Origin: Protopterus annectens
Lineage: Eukaryota; Chordata; Ceratodontiformes; Protopteridae
Assembly (NCBI RefSeq): GCF_019279795.1
Contig: NC_056743.1
Span: 932,161,678 to 932,225,677 of the forward strand
DNA length: 64,000 nt
Reading direction: 5' to 3'
Shown one piece after another: positions 32,333 to 44,163 of the stretch (its first letter is position 1; each line of letters starts with the position of its first letter). A program made the translations under genes and the position numbers. The notes under the pieces are model-generated. The model saw only the letters and a list, made by a program, of their open reading frames with translations, had not been told where the DNA came from and did not search any database.

Positions 32333-33487
32333 GCATTTTTTCTACTTGTTTGTTTCATTTTTTTGTTATCTTGCTCATAAGGATTGGTAGAAGCTAAACC
32401 ACAGCTGAACTGTTTTTATTCCACATTATTTTCTTTGCCAGTGGTTCTAAATGTAGCGCAAATGACAAAGGGGAAAGAGAACACCCCTGCCTGATTGCTC
32501 TGCTCAAACGGAACTTCTCAGAGAGGAATCTTCCTCACACTTAAATTTTCACCTCCAATGTCTCATAAATCCTCCTAATCATCCTTATTATTTTATCAGG
32601 GAATGCAAATGCTTCCGTTGCCCTAATCATAAAATCCAAGCTTACTCTGCATCAAGACCCTCCAACAGTAGCGGTATTTTCTTACATTCTGTTTCCCTCT
32701 GGATCATAATTACATTATTCTGTTAATGTTGTCAAATGTTTGCTTCCCCTCCCAAAAACCACATTGATCCATATCAGTTTTGTTATCACCTTTGCCATTC
32801 TTTTATCCATTTGTAAACACTTTATAATCATGGCTTAGAATTGAACTGGTGGTTTATGAAGTTGGATCTGATAGGCCTTTACCATCTTTAGGTATTACAG
32901 TCGCCATAGTTTCTTCCAGGACGTTGGTGATTCTCCTTTTAAAATACTGTTAAACAAAACCTTCCAAATCTTTAATTTTCTTCCTTCTGACTTCCAAAGT
33001 TCCATAGGAATACCATCTATTCCTGGAGACTTTCCTCTGTAGATCGGTTATACATCAACATTTTTATTTTATCTCTTCCTATCCTAAGTGTTAGTAATTT
33101 AGTCTCATCTCATCTACGTCTAGCCTTGGCATATTTACTTATTTCATAAACATTTCCTTTTGTGCTTTTCCTTTATTTCTGCATTTCTCTGTATTATACA
33201 GATGTTCATAAAATTTTTAAAATATATCCAATAGCTCTAAAGGATTTCTGGTTATTTTCCTTGTCATAGGCTCCCTTAGCTTGGTAACAACCCTTTCTAC
33301 TTTCTTTTGCTTTAGCCATTATGCTAAAAGCTTAACAGCAATCTTTCTAAACTCATGCATATTATCGATCTAGTCCCATATTTCTCTTTAGCATTCTGCA
33401 GTTGCACCTCTTCTTTGAGATTCCCTATATTCTGCAATACTTTACCTTTTCACAGTCCCTGTAAGTAATTTGTGATGTTCTTCGTCT

Positions 33488-33646
33488 CACATTGCTGCAG
33501 TCATAACCTGTGGGTAGTCCGCTGTCCTCGGTCGGCCCGAATACCAAAGTGTTAGGCTGGCGTCGGTCATGGTCGCTCAGATCTGACGTCAGTACGCCGT
33601 GGTACTAAAGCGCATGACCAACGCCATATCCTCAGTCTTTCTTGCC
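33488..33646 (+). repeat. DIRS-E left inverted terminal repeat
   Basis: Matches 38698-38856 inverted, with a single A/G difference (near 33629). Confidence 0.93.
33584..33610 (+). promoter_or_regulatory. Putative DIRS-E promoter: CRE and degenerate TATA
   Basis: Perfect TGACGTCA (33584-33591); the TATA position reads TACTAAAG (33603-33610). Same layout as in DIRS-B and DIRS-D. Confidence 0.5.
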
Positions 33647-33791
33647 GCATGGTCCGAAGCAGAAGCAGCGTTTGCAAGTGCCGTTCGGCGTCCTGAAATT
33701 TTCGTATTCTGAGTTTCAGACCGAAGACCAAGTTGGGCTAAGTACCCCGTTGGGGAATATTTTTGTCTTTTCTTGCCTCAGTTAAATCCGG

Positions 33792-35482
33792 ATGTCAGAA
33801 AAAGTGAATAATTGTATTTCTTGTGGGAAACAGATACCTCATAGGGATTACCACTCTCTCTGTATTCCTTGCTTGGGGCCTGAGCACGACGTAGTCGGGT
33901 GTCGCTTTTGTGCTAGATTTAATAAGCGCACCATTAAACGCAGGTTAGATTGTGACTTGTTTTCGGTAAGCGGTGTAACTACAATATGCCGTCGGATCCT
34001 CCGACGCCCGCTACCGCTAAGAAGCGAAAAGAAAAAGTCCAAGCAGGATGAGTCGTCCGTTACGGACGCCGGTTCTTTGGAAACTACGGTGGAATCTGTG
34101 GATCCAGCCGAGGTTTCAGCTGAATCTCAGGGGGAGCCTTTAATCTTACAGGAAGTGGCCTCTCAGGAGTCAGGTCAGGCTGAGGGGGCCTCTCAAATCT
34201 CTGTAGTCCCTTCTTTGCATAAGGTTGTTAGGCCTTCTACTTCTGTCACTAAAGCACCTTCCAAAGCCAGGCCTGGTCTTTCTACCACTGGTGTCAGCCC
34301 TAGTTCTGCAGGTTCTGTACCTAAAAAGCATATGCTGAAAATGGCAGAGGATTTGATTACTTTAATTAGAGGTTCTATGCCCCCTCCGGATAAGAGGCCT
34401 AGGGTGGAGCCAGAGGTGGAAGGATTGGAGCATTCCTCAGATTACTCTGAGTCTTCGGCTGAGGACATTCAGGATTTTCCTCCTTATTCTGATTCAGATG
34501 CAGAGGATTCCTGTCCTTCTGCTTCCCCTCCAGAGGATTTTTCCTTTTCTGAAACCCTGCATTCCATGAGGGAGCATTTTAAGTGGGAAGGTCAGGATTT
34601 CTCAGATTCTCGAAAGAGGCTTAGGGAATTTTTGTTTTTACCACAGCATAGGCCCTTGGCTATTCCCCTTGTTTTGGATTCTTTACCTCCTGCCCCTGTC
34701 AAGCCAGACAGGTATTACAGAGTGCCAGAGGCTCATAAATATTTGTATAAGAGCCCAAGAGCTGACCCGGAAACTATTAGCCAGGGACCTAAGGGTGTCA
34801 GGGCTTCTGTTGTAAAGAATCCAGTTCCTCTGGATAAAGATTCTAGAGCTTTGGATAGGTGGGGTAAAAAAAGTGTATACCTCCTCCATTCTAGCGATGA
34901 GGGCTTTAAATTGCCAGTTTCATATGCTGAAGTACCAGAATTTTCTCTTAAGTCAGTTAAAATCTAAGGTAGATGCTTTGGCAGAGGGTATAGAGTGTAA
35001 GGAATTGCAGGATTTAGTTCATGCCTCTGATCAGGTGGGTAAGCATTCTTTGCAGTGTGGTTTTGATGCTCTTCAGGCTTCTTCCAGGGTGGCTGCCACT
35101 AGTTCAGTTATTCATAGGCACGCCTGGCTTAAGGATCAGAATTTGTCAGAGCATGTTAAAGCTCGAATTTTGGATGCTCCCCTTCAATCTGAAGTTCTGT
35201 TTGGTTCTCCTGTGGAGTCGGTTTTGAAGAAAATGGAAGACAAAGCTAAGTCCATGCAGACAGTTAAGGAATTTTTACAGGTGCAGCCCCCTAAGTTTAG
35301 CAGAAATTGGCCTGCAAAGGGATGGGGCTTATCCTTCTTCTGATTTACAGTCTAGGGGCAGATCTAGACGTGGTAGGGGCAGAGCTCATGCTCGGGGTTC
35401 TTTCAGACCTAGGACGTGGAGTTCCCCTGCACAATCTTCCGGTGAGGGCAGGGGTCAGCCTTTTCGTAAACAGACCCAATGA
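33792..35482 (+). pseudogene. DIRS-E gag-like protein
   Basis: ATG 33792 (MSEKVNNC). Cys/His module CISC, HSLCIPCLG, EH, CRFC, then RTIKRR. The middle is Ser/Glu-rich; conserved blocks are HMLKMAEDLITLIRG, SMREHFKWEGQ, LPQHRPLAIP, DRYYRVPEAH, SQGPKGVRAS. Frame 3 is open to 34967. A seven-A run near 34866 (six in DIRS-B) causes a shift into frame 1 (VYTSS-type, RHAWLKDQ) to 35343. A further shift leads to the Arg/Gly tail (RGRSRRGRGRAHARG) and TGA 35480-35482. Confidence 0.87.
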
Positions 35483-37390
35483 CCTGTATCTCCAGCTGCC
35501 AGATCCCTCCTGTCTGGCAGCTCCTCTGGGAGGAAAGTTGGCACTTTTCAAGCAAAATTGGCTTTTAGTCACCCAGGACAAATGGGTGTTGGACATTATA
35601 GATCGAGGCTACAAGTTTTATTTTCACACCTTGCCTCCTTTCAAAGGCATGCCAGACGTTCCTCCTCAGCAAAAGCTGGAGGCTCACAAACAGATTTCTT
35701 TACTTTTAAAAATGGGGGCTATCCAGGGGGTCCCTAAGTCAGAAGTAGGCCTAGGATTTTATTCTCGCCTGTTCCTTGTACCAAAGAAAGGAAACACTCG
35801 GAGGCCAATTCTGGATTTGTCTATCCTCAACACATACCTGGACATTCCAAAATTCAAGATGTTAACTTTGCAGCAGCTTCTGCCTCTGCTAGGCAAAGAT
35901 CACTGGATGGTAACTCTGGATCTCAAAGAGGCTTATCTTCACATTCCTATCAGGCCCAGCTGCAGGAGGTTCCTGCGTTTTCGGGCTGGTACTTTTCATT
36001 ATCAGTTCTCTGCATTGCCCTTTGGCTCATCTACTGCGCCCAAGGTGTTCACAAAGGTCCTGGCTCCGGTGATAGCCTTCTTAAGATTAAGGGGAATACA
36101 AATTTATCCTTATTTGGACGATTGCCTGATTCTTGCTCAAGACAAAGTCAAGTTACTTCACCATCTACAGTATGTTATGGCAGTGTTAAGGTGCCTAGGG
36201 TATTCTGTGAACGAAACAAAGTCCAGTCTAGTACCCTCTCAGGACATGTGCTTTCTGGGTGTGAGACTGAATACAGCCTCTCAGATGGCTTTTCTGACCC
36301 CGGACAAACAAAGAAATCTTCCCCTTTACTTCCAGCAATTATCTCTACTGTCCAGGCTGACTGCAAGGACAGTCCTTCAGGCCTTGGGGTTCATGGCATC
36401 TTGTATTCTGGTACTTCCCAATGCCAAACTACATATGAGGAAGCTACAATGGTATCTCAAAAGTGTATGGACTCAACACTGCCACGATTTGGACACTGTC
36501 ATTCAGATAATACCTTGCATCCAAAGGAATTTTTGTGGTGGGCTCAGGAATGTCACCTAAACAAGGGACTCTCTGTGACCCGACCAGAGGCGAGTCAGAT
36601 CTTAACGACAGATGCCTCAGACATGGCTTGGGGAGCACACTTCAATGGGAAATGGATTCAAGACACGTGGCCTCCCAGACTACAGCATTTGCATATCAAC
36701 ATGAAGGAGATGTTAGCAGTCCAATTTGCACTGATGGCTTTCAAGGATCTACTTCAACCAGGACAGGTGTTGATTCAAACAGACAACACAACAGTCATGT
36801 GGTACATCAACAAGCAAGGGGGAACCCATTCGTACCCTCTTTGCAGACAAGCTATGATTTTGTGGGAGACTGCTCTGAGTTTGCACCTCACTCTTCAGGC
36901 AAGGTTTCTTCCAGGAGCACAGAACTCCTTAGCAGATGTTTTGAGCAGACAGATTGTGGATCCCCACGAGTGGAAATTGGATCCTCATGTATTTCGACAG
37001 TTGACAGTGGCTTGGGGGACTCCAGACATAGATCTGTTCGCTTCTCCACTAAATTTCCAACTGCCAAAGTTTTGCACAAAGATGTTTCACCCAAAAGCTT
37101 GGAAAGTGGATGCTCTATCATTCAGTTGGAACAACCTTCACGTCTATGCCTTTCCTCCTCTGCCTCTCCTTCCCAAGGTGCTCTTGAAGGTCAGACAGGA
37201 CAAGCCTTGCATGATTCTAATAGCTCCAGATTGGCCACGTCAGCACTGGTACCCTCTGCTGAGGAGTTTAGTATGGGAGCCTCCTTGGCCTTTGCCATCA
37301 ATTCCACACCTTTTGTCCCATGCAAGCAATCATTTCCTCAATGTCAGGATACAGTCCCTGCATCTGACAGCCTGGCGTATTCTGTTCTAG
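35307..37390 (+). pseudogene. DIRS-E reverse transcriptase, RNase H and Dam-like domain, one frameshift
   Basis: Frame 3 is open 35307-36560, overlapping gag by 176 bases in the +1 frame. RT: APLGGKLALF, GFYSRLFLVPKK, LDLKEAYLHIP, ALPFGSSTAPKVFTK, YLDD intact (36111-36122). A shift near 36530 leads to frame 2, open to 37390: TTDASDMAW, HINMKEML, QTDNTTVMWYINKQGG and LADVLSR (complete RNase H set), then DIDLFASPLN, VDALSFSW, YAFPPLPLL, ILIAPDWPRQHW (Dam-like). One single-base change from an intact polyprotein. Confidence 0.9.
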
Positions 37391-37424
37391 ACCCTGGGGG
37401 GGGTCGCAGCTTCCTCAACAAGTT

Positions 37425-38423
37425 TTGAATGTCATTTTGGAGGCCAGACGGCCTAGTACAAGGAAAGTTTATGCTGATAAATGGAGGAGATTTTTCCTTT
37501 GGAGCAAAACAAAGAGCTTTGATGTTTCAGTGCCTAATTTGAGTGTTTCACTTCAGTATCTTACAGAATTATTAGACAAGGGTTTGTCTTTCTCCTCTGT
37601 AAAAGTTCATGCTGCAGCCATTTCTGCTCACTATGACTGTGACCCACCATTATTCTCTCACCCTTTGTTTAAGCAATTTCTTAGAGGGGCAAAGAACATA
37701 AGACCCCCACGTAGAGCTCCTACTCCTTCATGGGATCTCAATTTTGTGTTGGAAAAGCTCACTTTACCTCCTTTTGAACCTGCAGCTACATCTGAGTTGA
37801 AGTTTTTGTCTTGGAAGACTGCTTTTTTGTTGGCCATTACGTCTGCTAGAAGGGTATCTGAATTACAGGCTCTAATGGCAGTTGAACCCTTCCTGATATT
37901 TCATAAGGATAGGGTATCCCTGCACTAACCCTACTTTTATGCCTAAAGTTGTTTCTAATGTGGCCTTAAACCAATCTATTCATTTGCCTACTTTTATGCT
38001 GATCCCCAAAATAAAGGGAAAAAGTTTGCACTCTTTGGATATTCACAGGCAGTTACGTTATTATTTGAGCAGAACTAAAGGGTTCAGGCAGTCTCAACAG
38101 TTATTCATTTCTTTTGCCTTGGGTTCACAAGGAAAACCTGTTTCAAAACAAACTATTTCTAAGTGGATTGGCCATTGTATTGCTTTTTGTTATTCTCATC
38201 ATGGTAAGGATGTTCCGCTGGAATCAGACCTCATTCCACTAGGGCGACTGCCACTTCTACTGCTTTTAAGGGAGTAGCTACTAAGGATATTTTGGAGGCA
38301 GCTACTTGGAGTTCAGTGCACACTTTTTCTAAACATTACCATCTCCCTCTTTATTCCAAATCTAGGGCTGGGTTTGCCACTGCAGTTTTACAGGGCATGT
38401 TAGCAGCTCCTAATGCTTTCTGA
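37425..38423 (+). pseudogene. DIRS-E tyrosine recombinase
   Basis: Frame 3 37425-37928: NVILEARRPSTRKVYADKW, TSARRVSEL with catalytic Arg, ending at RVSLH by a small deletion. Frame 1 37939-38277 continues with LDIHRQLRYYL and TISKWIG; a shift near 38220 is followed by the HSTR box and HTFSKHYHLPL with the nucleophilic Tyr intact. TGA 38421-38423. Catalytic residues complete, frame broken twice. A G run near 37398 may also have altered the join with the RT frame. Confidence 0.85.
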
Positions 38424-38460
38424 TTTTGCCAACCTCCCTTACCTTTGCTTTGGGATTCTA

Positions 38461-38558
38461 CCCACAGGTTATGACTGCAGCAATGTGAGACGAAGAACAT
38501 AGTACAGTTTTGTACCTACCATAAATGTAGATGTTCGAGGATCCACATTGCTGCAGTC
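38461..38558 (+). repeat. DIRS-E internal complementary region
   Basis: CCCACAGG...GAAGAACAT complements the left outer end; AGTACAGTTTTG...CTGCAGTC complements the right outer end. Confidence 0.93.
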
Positions 38559-38697
38559 CAATTTACCCTCCCTCCTTCCCCTCTGTAGTTTGGGGTGGCT
38601 GTGTTGCTTGTGGGGTAACTATTGTTTCTACATTGGTGATTGGGAATTTTTCTATTTTTGGCTATGGCCTTTCTTTTTTAGGCCTTCTGACATCTGG

Positions 38698-38856
38698 GGC
38701 AAGAAAGACTGAGGATATGGCGTCGGTCATGCGCTTTAGTACCACGGCGTACTGACGTCAGATCTGAGCGACCATGACCGACGCCAGCCTAACACTTTGG
38801 TATTCGGGCCGACCGAGGACAGCGGACTACCCACAGGTTATGACTGCAGCAATGTG
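38698..38856 (-). repeat. DIRS-E right inverted terminal repeat
   Basis: Inverted partner of 33488-33646; followed by the right outer end to 38899. Confidence 0.93.
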
Positions 38857-38899
38857 GATCCTCGAACATCTACATTTATGGTAGGTACAAAACTGTACT

Positions 38900-39800
38900 T
38901 TACTTCTTATCCATATCTTTTTCTTTTATTTCTACCATATTTTTGAACTCCACTTTTATTTTATCCCACTTCCTAGCTATATTTTCTGAAGAAATTCATA
39001 TTTTTCATATTAACGCCTGAATTATTTCCACTACCCATTCCTTAAATTCCTCTCTGTTTAACAGATAGGTGGGGAAGTGCCAGTGTCTCTCTTTTATTTC
39101 ATTGTCTTACAATTTCATTTTAGTTATTATTGGCATGTGATTGGAAATAATTATCAGATGCATATCAAAACTTTTAAACTAAATGCACGTTTCTGTGAAA
39201 TATATTTTTTGTCTAGCATAGTCCAGTTTTTGTACCTTGGGGAATAATATGTAAATTCTCTGCTAGCTCATACAACTGAATTCACATTATCCATACCAAA
39301 TATGGTCATAAATATGTTCAAAAAAATCTACCCTCTTTTGTTAGGTTTTCTTTTCTAGCCCCCCCTCCCCCCCGATACATCCTCAATATTGCAAATCAAA
39401 TTCCAGGCACCACCTAAAGTACTATTTCCTGCTAAAAGCTGCTTTTTTTTTCTCCCAAAATTTCCTAAGTTCCATTCTAGCAGTTTTAGTTACAGTGTAA
39501 ATACATGCCAGTGTAGTCCTCCTCCCTTGCCAGTAGCCCCTTACTACTACAGATATACCATTTTATAATTTTCCTCTATTATCACTATTGGAGCAGGTCT
39601 AGAAATTAATGTAAGTACTCCCCTTTTCCTTTGTTCCAGATATGGCATTGAATAACCATCCTAAAATCCTATATTAAATTCAGATGCTCATTTCTTTTCC
39701 AGCGTAGCCCCAGTAGAATAGGTATTTGCAGTCTGTATTTTTTAATATAGTTCACTATTCTTTTTGTGTGTACCTGTGAGATGATTTACATTTAAAGATG
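38900..39800 (-). pseudogene. L1 ORF2 endonuclease and linker, minus copy
   Basis: Continues the minus L1 upstream of DIRS-E. On the minus strand: NGLTGTHKKNSELY near 39775 (start of ORF2), EQRKRGVL near 39625, TYYSPRYKNWTMLD-like reading near 39230, and KVEFKNM near 38945. Many stops. Pairs with 23020-24020 of the plus copy. Confidence 0.72.
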
Positions 39801-40950
39801 ATATGGAAAGTTTTATCGTTATAAGTTAATATTCCCACCTGCTAAGTATAACATCTTTTTTAATGTCTAGTTTCAGCTTTTGCATTACATGCATACACTA
39901 ATGCTTGGCAGGTTGATCTTTTATACAGTTGTTTCTTGTCATATCCTTTTGAACCTATGTCGCATCTTACCAGACTTTTGTTCTAATGAAAACCCTCAAA
40001 AAAAAAACAAAAAAAAAAAACACCCCCATAATCTGTTAACTTAATACAAACAGACAAAACTATGTACACCTTCAAATAATGATGTTTAAACCCTCCTAAT
40101 AGGAACAGTTGTCCCAGATTGACAGCTGTACTCGTAGGCTTGAAATGACCTATAATAAATGTTAGCCATGCTAAGACTCATGGTACAACTTCGACTTACC
40201 CTAAGTGCTGTCTGTTTTTATCTAATCTTTATGCCTTTATCAGATGTAGAAAACAAATTGAATGCTTTCAGAAAACATTATCCTCTAGCCATTGAAAGGA
40301 AAAAAAAAAAGTATTCTGCGTTCATTGACTTTATCAACTTGTGTCCTTAGAAACATGAGAATCTGATACACAGTTGCCTTCAGCTACAAGCTTCTCATGT
40401 TGCACTGCGAACATTTATTTGCTAAAGGAAAACGTTCATTACTTTCAAAGATTTTATTTACTTGCTTCCCCTTAAAACTTATTAGATCAAGCCAAGGGCC
40501 TTAATCCAGTCATTCCCCTGTGCAAAGGTAGGAAAAAGCGAATCAGTTTTACTTGTATCATGCTCTTTTGTCCAGGCTTTCTTCTCTTTTTACATTGCAG
40601 TGCCCACATTTCTTAAAACAGAACAGGAAGAAGGAAAGAAGGGGGGAAAAGGCACCTATTTACGTACTATATCCCTGTTGCATGCAAAAATAACTGATAA
40701 AGCTTTACCTTATAATATGTAGTATATGTCATGTTTTATAAAAATACTGTTAAGAACACAAACTGTTTTACTTGTTACTTTTTTCCTCCTCCTTCCCCTT
40801 TCCTTAATGTTCTTCCAAACATTAATGACATGAAGTAGAGTATATGCTTTGGAGACCCTACAAGTTTAACAGAGTCAAAAAAGTCCAATATCTGCAGGTT
40901 TTGTTGAATCTCCATATCTTACAAATGTGATTGATGCTTTGTAATCTCAC
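39800..40950 (-). mobile_element. L1 inter-ORF region, minus copy
   Basis: About 1.15 kb without coding signal, similar by eye to 21720-22900 of the plus copy (for example 40090-40110 versus 22574-22600, and 40640-40830 versus 21830-22000). A short plus-strand open stretch at 40159-40350 has no support as a gene. Confidence 0.65.
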
Positions 40951-42460
40951 ATTTATTTAATAATTTCAGAATTGCTGGTCCTGTTGATCTCCATTTCCTA
41001 ACCCCAGTCCCTGGTTCATTTCCAATGTACTCCTTGTTCTTCTAGTCAACTCTTGTGCTTTTTTTTCTGTCTCTCAAGCATTTTCCTTTGGATCATTGGA
41101 AGGTTTCACTGGTGTAATCTCTCTATGAGTTTATTATCTGGAGAATAAGAATTAGAATCCCCTTGTGTTTGATAGGTCACTTTTTGTTTGACAAACTTTT
41201 TTCTATTTTCTCTGTAGCACGTTCTTCATCAAAAATGACTTTGACCCTCCTGGAAAAAATATTCTGAAGATAGCTGGATAAAGCAGCTTGACTCTCACAC
41301 CTGCTTCTCAACGTTCCCTGATTTGTTGAAATACATTTACTCCTCTTCTGCCTGATGTGCAGTGAGTAATCATGTTTCCAGCTTTTAGTACTTTGTCTTT
41401 CTAGGGCGGCCGCGGTGGTGCAGCGGTTAGCATTGCCGCCTCACAGCAAGAGGTTCTCTGGTTTGATCCTCTGCTGGGGTGCCTTCTGTGCAGAGTCTGC
41501 ATGTCCTCCCTGTGATCGCGTGGGTTTCCTCCGGGTGCAATGGTTTCCTCCCACATCCCAAAGATATGCTATAGGTGGATTGGATACTCTAAATTGGCCC
41601 TAGGCGTGAGTGCGTGCGTGTATGTGCCTTCCGTGGAAGATTGGGCACCTGGCTGGCAACTCAACACCGTAAAACTCCACTGCCAGTCATGAGCAGACGG
41701 GTCATCAGGTGTGGTGACCCCTAACCGCGAAAATCTGAAAGAAGTACTTTGTCTTTCTGCCACATTTTTGTCAAAATCAACTTTCTTTTCTGGTAGGACT
41801 GTATCTTTTCTTTACTATTAGAGGTATTGACTGCTTTCTCATAGTCAAGTTTGGCGCATATACACGATGTGCACTTTCAGTTCACAACTCCTGCTGTTGA
41901 ATACCAGTCCAGTTGCTTATTTATGCTTTCATAAAATGAATACAGTCTTTTCTTTCCAGTTTCTCTTGCACAGCAGAAAATCTCAGGTTTTCTCTGTGTG
42001 TTCCGCCCCCTATTTCTACCATTTTTTTTAAACGTCTCTTCTTGGGTAGTCTCGTACTCAGACAGCCTTTTCATTTCAACATCTGATTTTTTTGCAGTTT
42101 TATCAACTGTTTAAAGCTTCCTCCATTTTTTCCAGCCTTTTTTTATTTGACTTCCTATGCTCCTTCAGGGTTTCGTTTATTTTAATCAGCTGTGAGCATA
42201 TTTGACGTATTTTTTCCTCTAGGTTACTGGAAGTCATATACTGCACCAAAGCTATAGCTTAAACTACTTTTTGCTGAACATCTGCAGAATTCTTCACAGC
42301 CAGTCTTTTCTCCTCCTCTTTTGTGATTTGTATTTTTTCAGGTTCTCTAAATTTCTTCTTTGCTGGTATCCAGGCAGTGCGCTTATTAGCTAGTAACTGA
42401 AATGTACCCAAAAAGACAAATTTACTGGCTTTCTTTTTTGAGTTTTTCTTCACTGTGTGA
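40950..42460 (-). pseudogene. L1 ORF1-like protein, minus copy, split by a V-SINE
   Basis: RNA-binding ORF1 candidate read on the minus strand. Lys-rich N-terminal segment (42453-42259, KKNSKKKASKF). A coiled coil at about 42237-42108 with heptad-like spacing of Leu/Ile (LEEKIRQICSQLIKI, KRLEKMEEAL). A basic segment 42074-41877. After the SINE, a C-terminal part (41300-41000) corresponds to 21430-21700 of the plus copy. Several stops. Assignment rests on position upstream of ORF2, the coiled coil and similarity of the two copies. Confidence 0.6.
41403..41742 (+). mobile_element. V-SINE (DANA-like, tRNA-derived)
   Basis: A tRNA-related head with A box-like GGTGCAGCGGTTAGC and B box-like GGTTTGATCC, then the conserved core (TGTGCAGAGTCTGCATGTCC, CGTGGGTTTCCTCCGGGTGC, GGTTTCCTCCCACATCCC, CTAAATTGG), and a 3' part GTGGTGACCCCTAACCG...TGAAAGAAG. 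A perfect 16-base target duplication (AGTACTTTGTCTTTCT) lies at 41387-41402 and 41743-41758. The layout matches the V-SINE superfamily known from zebrafish DANA. Inserted in L1 ORF1. Confidence 0.92.
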
Positions 42461-43829
42461 GAGCTTAAATTAAGCTGTTACTCAGCATGCAGCCATTTTA
42501 GAAGTCTTAATCTTGTAGCATTAAAATTTATAGTCTTAACCTTGGAAAGAGAGGGTGCTCTACTCAAGCACTCCTTGCATGTGCCTTACCTTGACGGGAA
42601 GTTATCAGATGATAGTTTGACAGGTAAAGAAGGATTGATATTCTGTCTTCAAGAAATCAATATAAAAGTAATCCAGTTTTTGGTAAAATATAGTCCACTT
42701 GGTGAGCGCTCACTCAAATGTATAGGAACCACTAGACCATAAATCTCTTAAATGCACCAGTGGTTAAATTTAAAGGATGATTTTCCATAATTACAAACCA
42801 ATGCGTTACCATCAGAATCTTCTTAAATCTGTGAGGAAACACAAGCAAGAGAAGAGTTTAAAATTTGAACCTGTTTGTGTCTAATCTATTTGTAACCTGC
42901 ATGTTGTTTCTTAATCTCCTCCTCACTTGACCAGTGAGCCCCTCCCCCCATCACTCTCTTAGTTTGCTCATTCCCTGTGACATGAGAATCCTACAGCTGA
43001 CTCATTTCTGTCAGGGTAAGAGCTGAGCTGTACCATCATTGGTGAGAGAATTTTTTCAGCATGTGCCAAAATCTTGTTACTTATTTATGCCATTAATGTG
43101 CCCAGTCAAGACTGCTCTGTCCTGTAGAAACCAATGCTTCTGTCTGGTCTCTCTTCTCCACTGGGAACACTACCATGAGACCAAGCACCCTGGATATGCA
43201 TCCCATATCCTCCCCCTGAAGAGTGGTGACCTGGTAGAACTGCATTATGCTTTGTTTCCTTCTGCCCATCTTCTAAAAGGCACTCAAACTGCTAGTTGAA
43301 CTGAAGTTACTTTGGATCATAGTCAGAGCCTTTATCTCTGGGTATCAGCTGAGCTGGCTGGTAACCCCACTTTCATGTGAAGAAAGAATGAGTCTGTACT
43401 TAGAACATATTTGATGATACATCCAGCTGAATGTAAAATGCTTACTCAATAGTTAATTTCTGCCTACCTTTCTGATAAAGAACTGACTTTTTATAACTGC
43501 TGCAAATATTTGTAATCCACAACTGCTGCAAATATTTGTAATCCAGTCAAAGTCAACAGTTCCTTCATTTTAACAGCATTTTTGGCTATTTTTGATAACA
43601 TTAGCTGGAAAACATAATCATAGACTTCCAGAAATAAATACTTTCTGAAGAAAATTGATCAATTAAAAATTTGTTATAGTGGAATGTCATGGAAGTACTG
43701 TCTTGAGAATATTATCGAAGAATAACCATCAGACAGGGATTTGGTGGTGTTACTATGGATTTATTCTTTTTTTTCTTTCAATATCTATTTTTCTCGCTAT
43801 AATTTTTTTCTCTGTTTATTATTGTTTTC
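42460..43829. other. Unassigned DNA
   Basis: Nothing recognised beyond the possible 5' UTR of the minus L1 at its left edge. A 24-base unit (ACTGCTGCAAATATTTGTAATCCA) is repeated in tandem at about 43497-43544. Short open stretches (42542-42742, 43039-43299) show no familiar motif. Confidence 0.5.
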
Positions 43830-44163
43830 ATTCATTCATTCCCTGATTACCTGCTTAATCACATTTGTGGTCATGGGCAGCCTGTCCTTACACCCAGTGG
43901 CTACAAGGCAGAGTCTAATCCTGGGTGATAACTGCAGCTTGTTGCAAGTAACATGCACACAAACACCTGTGTAAAAAATTTAGAAATTTCAGCTATGGTA
44001 CATTTTTGAGGTGTGGAAGGAAAGTGTTGTACCTACAAAAACCTATGTGGACAAAGAGAAGCTGCAAGAGACTTAGCACAGACTATCCCAACTGAGAGCA
44101 ACTGACTGAGAACCAAACATTGTGAAGCAACTTTGCTAACTGCTGTACCATTGTGCCACCCCT
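43830..44163 (-). mobile_element. Old SINE relic, V-SINE-like
   Basis: Starts with ATTCATTCATTCC and ends GCTAACTGCTGTACCATTGTGCCACCCC. Read on the minus strand it begins GGGTGGCACAATGGT...AGCA, the head of a DANA-like SINE, followed by degenerate core sequence (complement of ACCTATGTGGACAAAGAGAA, and of TGGGTGATAACTGC). Strongly diverged from the copy at 41403. Confidence 0.65.

Larger units (their letters stand above)
31426..32421 (-). mobile_element. Penelope-like element fragment with inverted terminal arms
   Basis: A 996-base insertion in the minus L1, flanked by a 12-base target duplication (CACATTATTTTC at 31414-31425 and 32422-32433). It encodes a GIY-YIG endonuclease on the minus strand and has about 120-base inverted arms (31430-31548 and 32211-32332). 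No RT is present, so it is a truncated, rearranged copy. PLEs are known for 5'-truncated and inverted terminal structures. Confidence 0.82.
30840..33474 (-). pseudogene. L1 ORF2 RT, minus copy, interrupted by a Penelope-like element
   Basis: Second copy of the same L1 family, read on the minus strand from 33474 down to 30840. GNLKEEVQLQ near 33420, a YRPIS-type region near 32900, IQRETECKKIPLL near 32690, AIRQGCSLSPLSFAL near 32480; then, beyond the insertion, FADDII (31350-31361), KAIAVNYLPTHKL near 31225, MKYLGVRIKKD near 31160, ETKLKII near 31080 and RARHKWNKSILPT near 30870. Several stops. The matching segments in the plus copy confirm family identity. Confidence 0.82.
33475..38899 (+). 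mobile_element. DIRS-E, complete, young (beta subfamily)
   Basis: Left outer end ATGTTCTTCGTCTCAC at 33475; ITRs 33488-33646 and 38698-38856 (158/159); ICR 38461-38558; right outer end ends CTGTACT at 38899. Inserted in the minus L1 between AATTTGTG and TTACTTCTT; the joined flanks align to the plus L1 copy with no gained or lost base. RT, RNase H and YR keep all catalytic residues; damage is limited to frameshifts. Confidence 0.93.
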
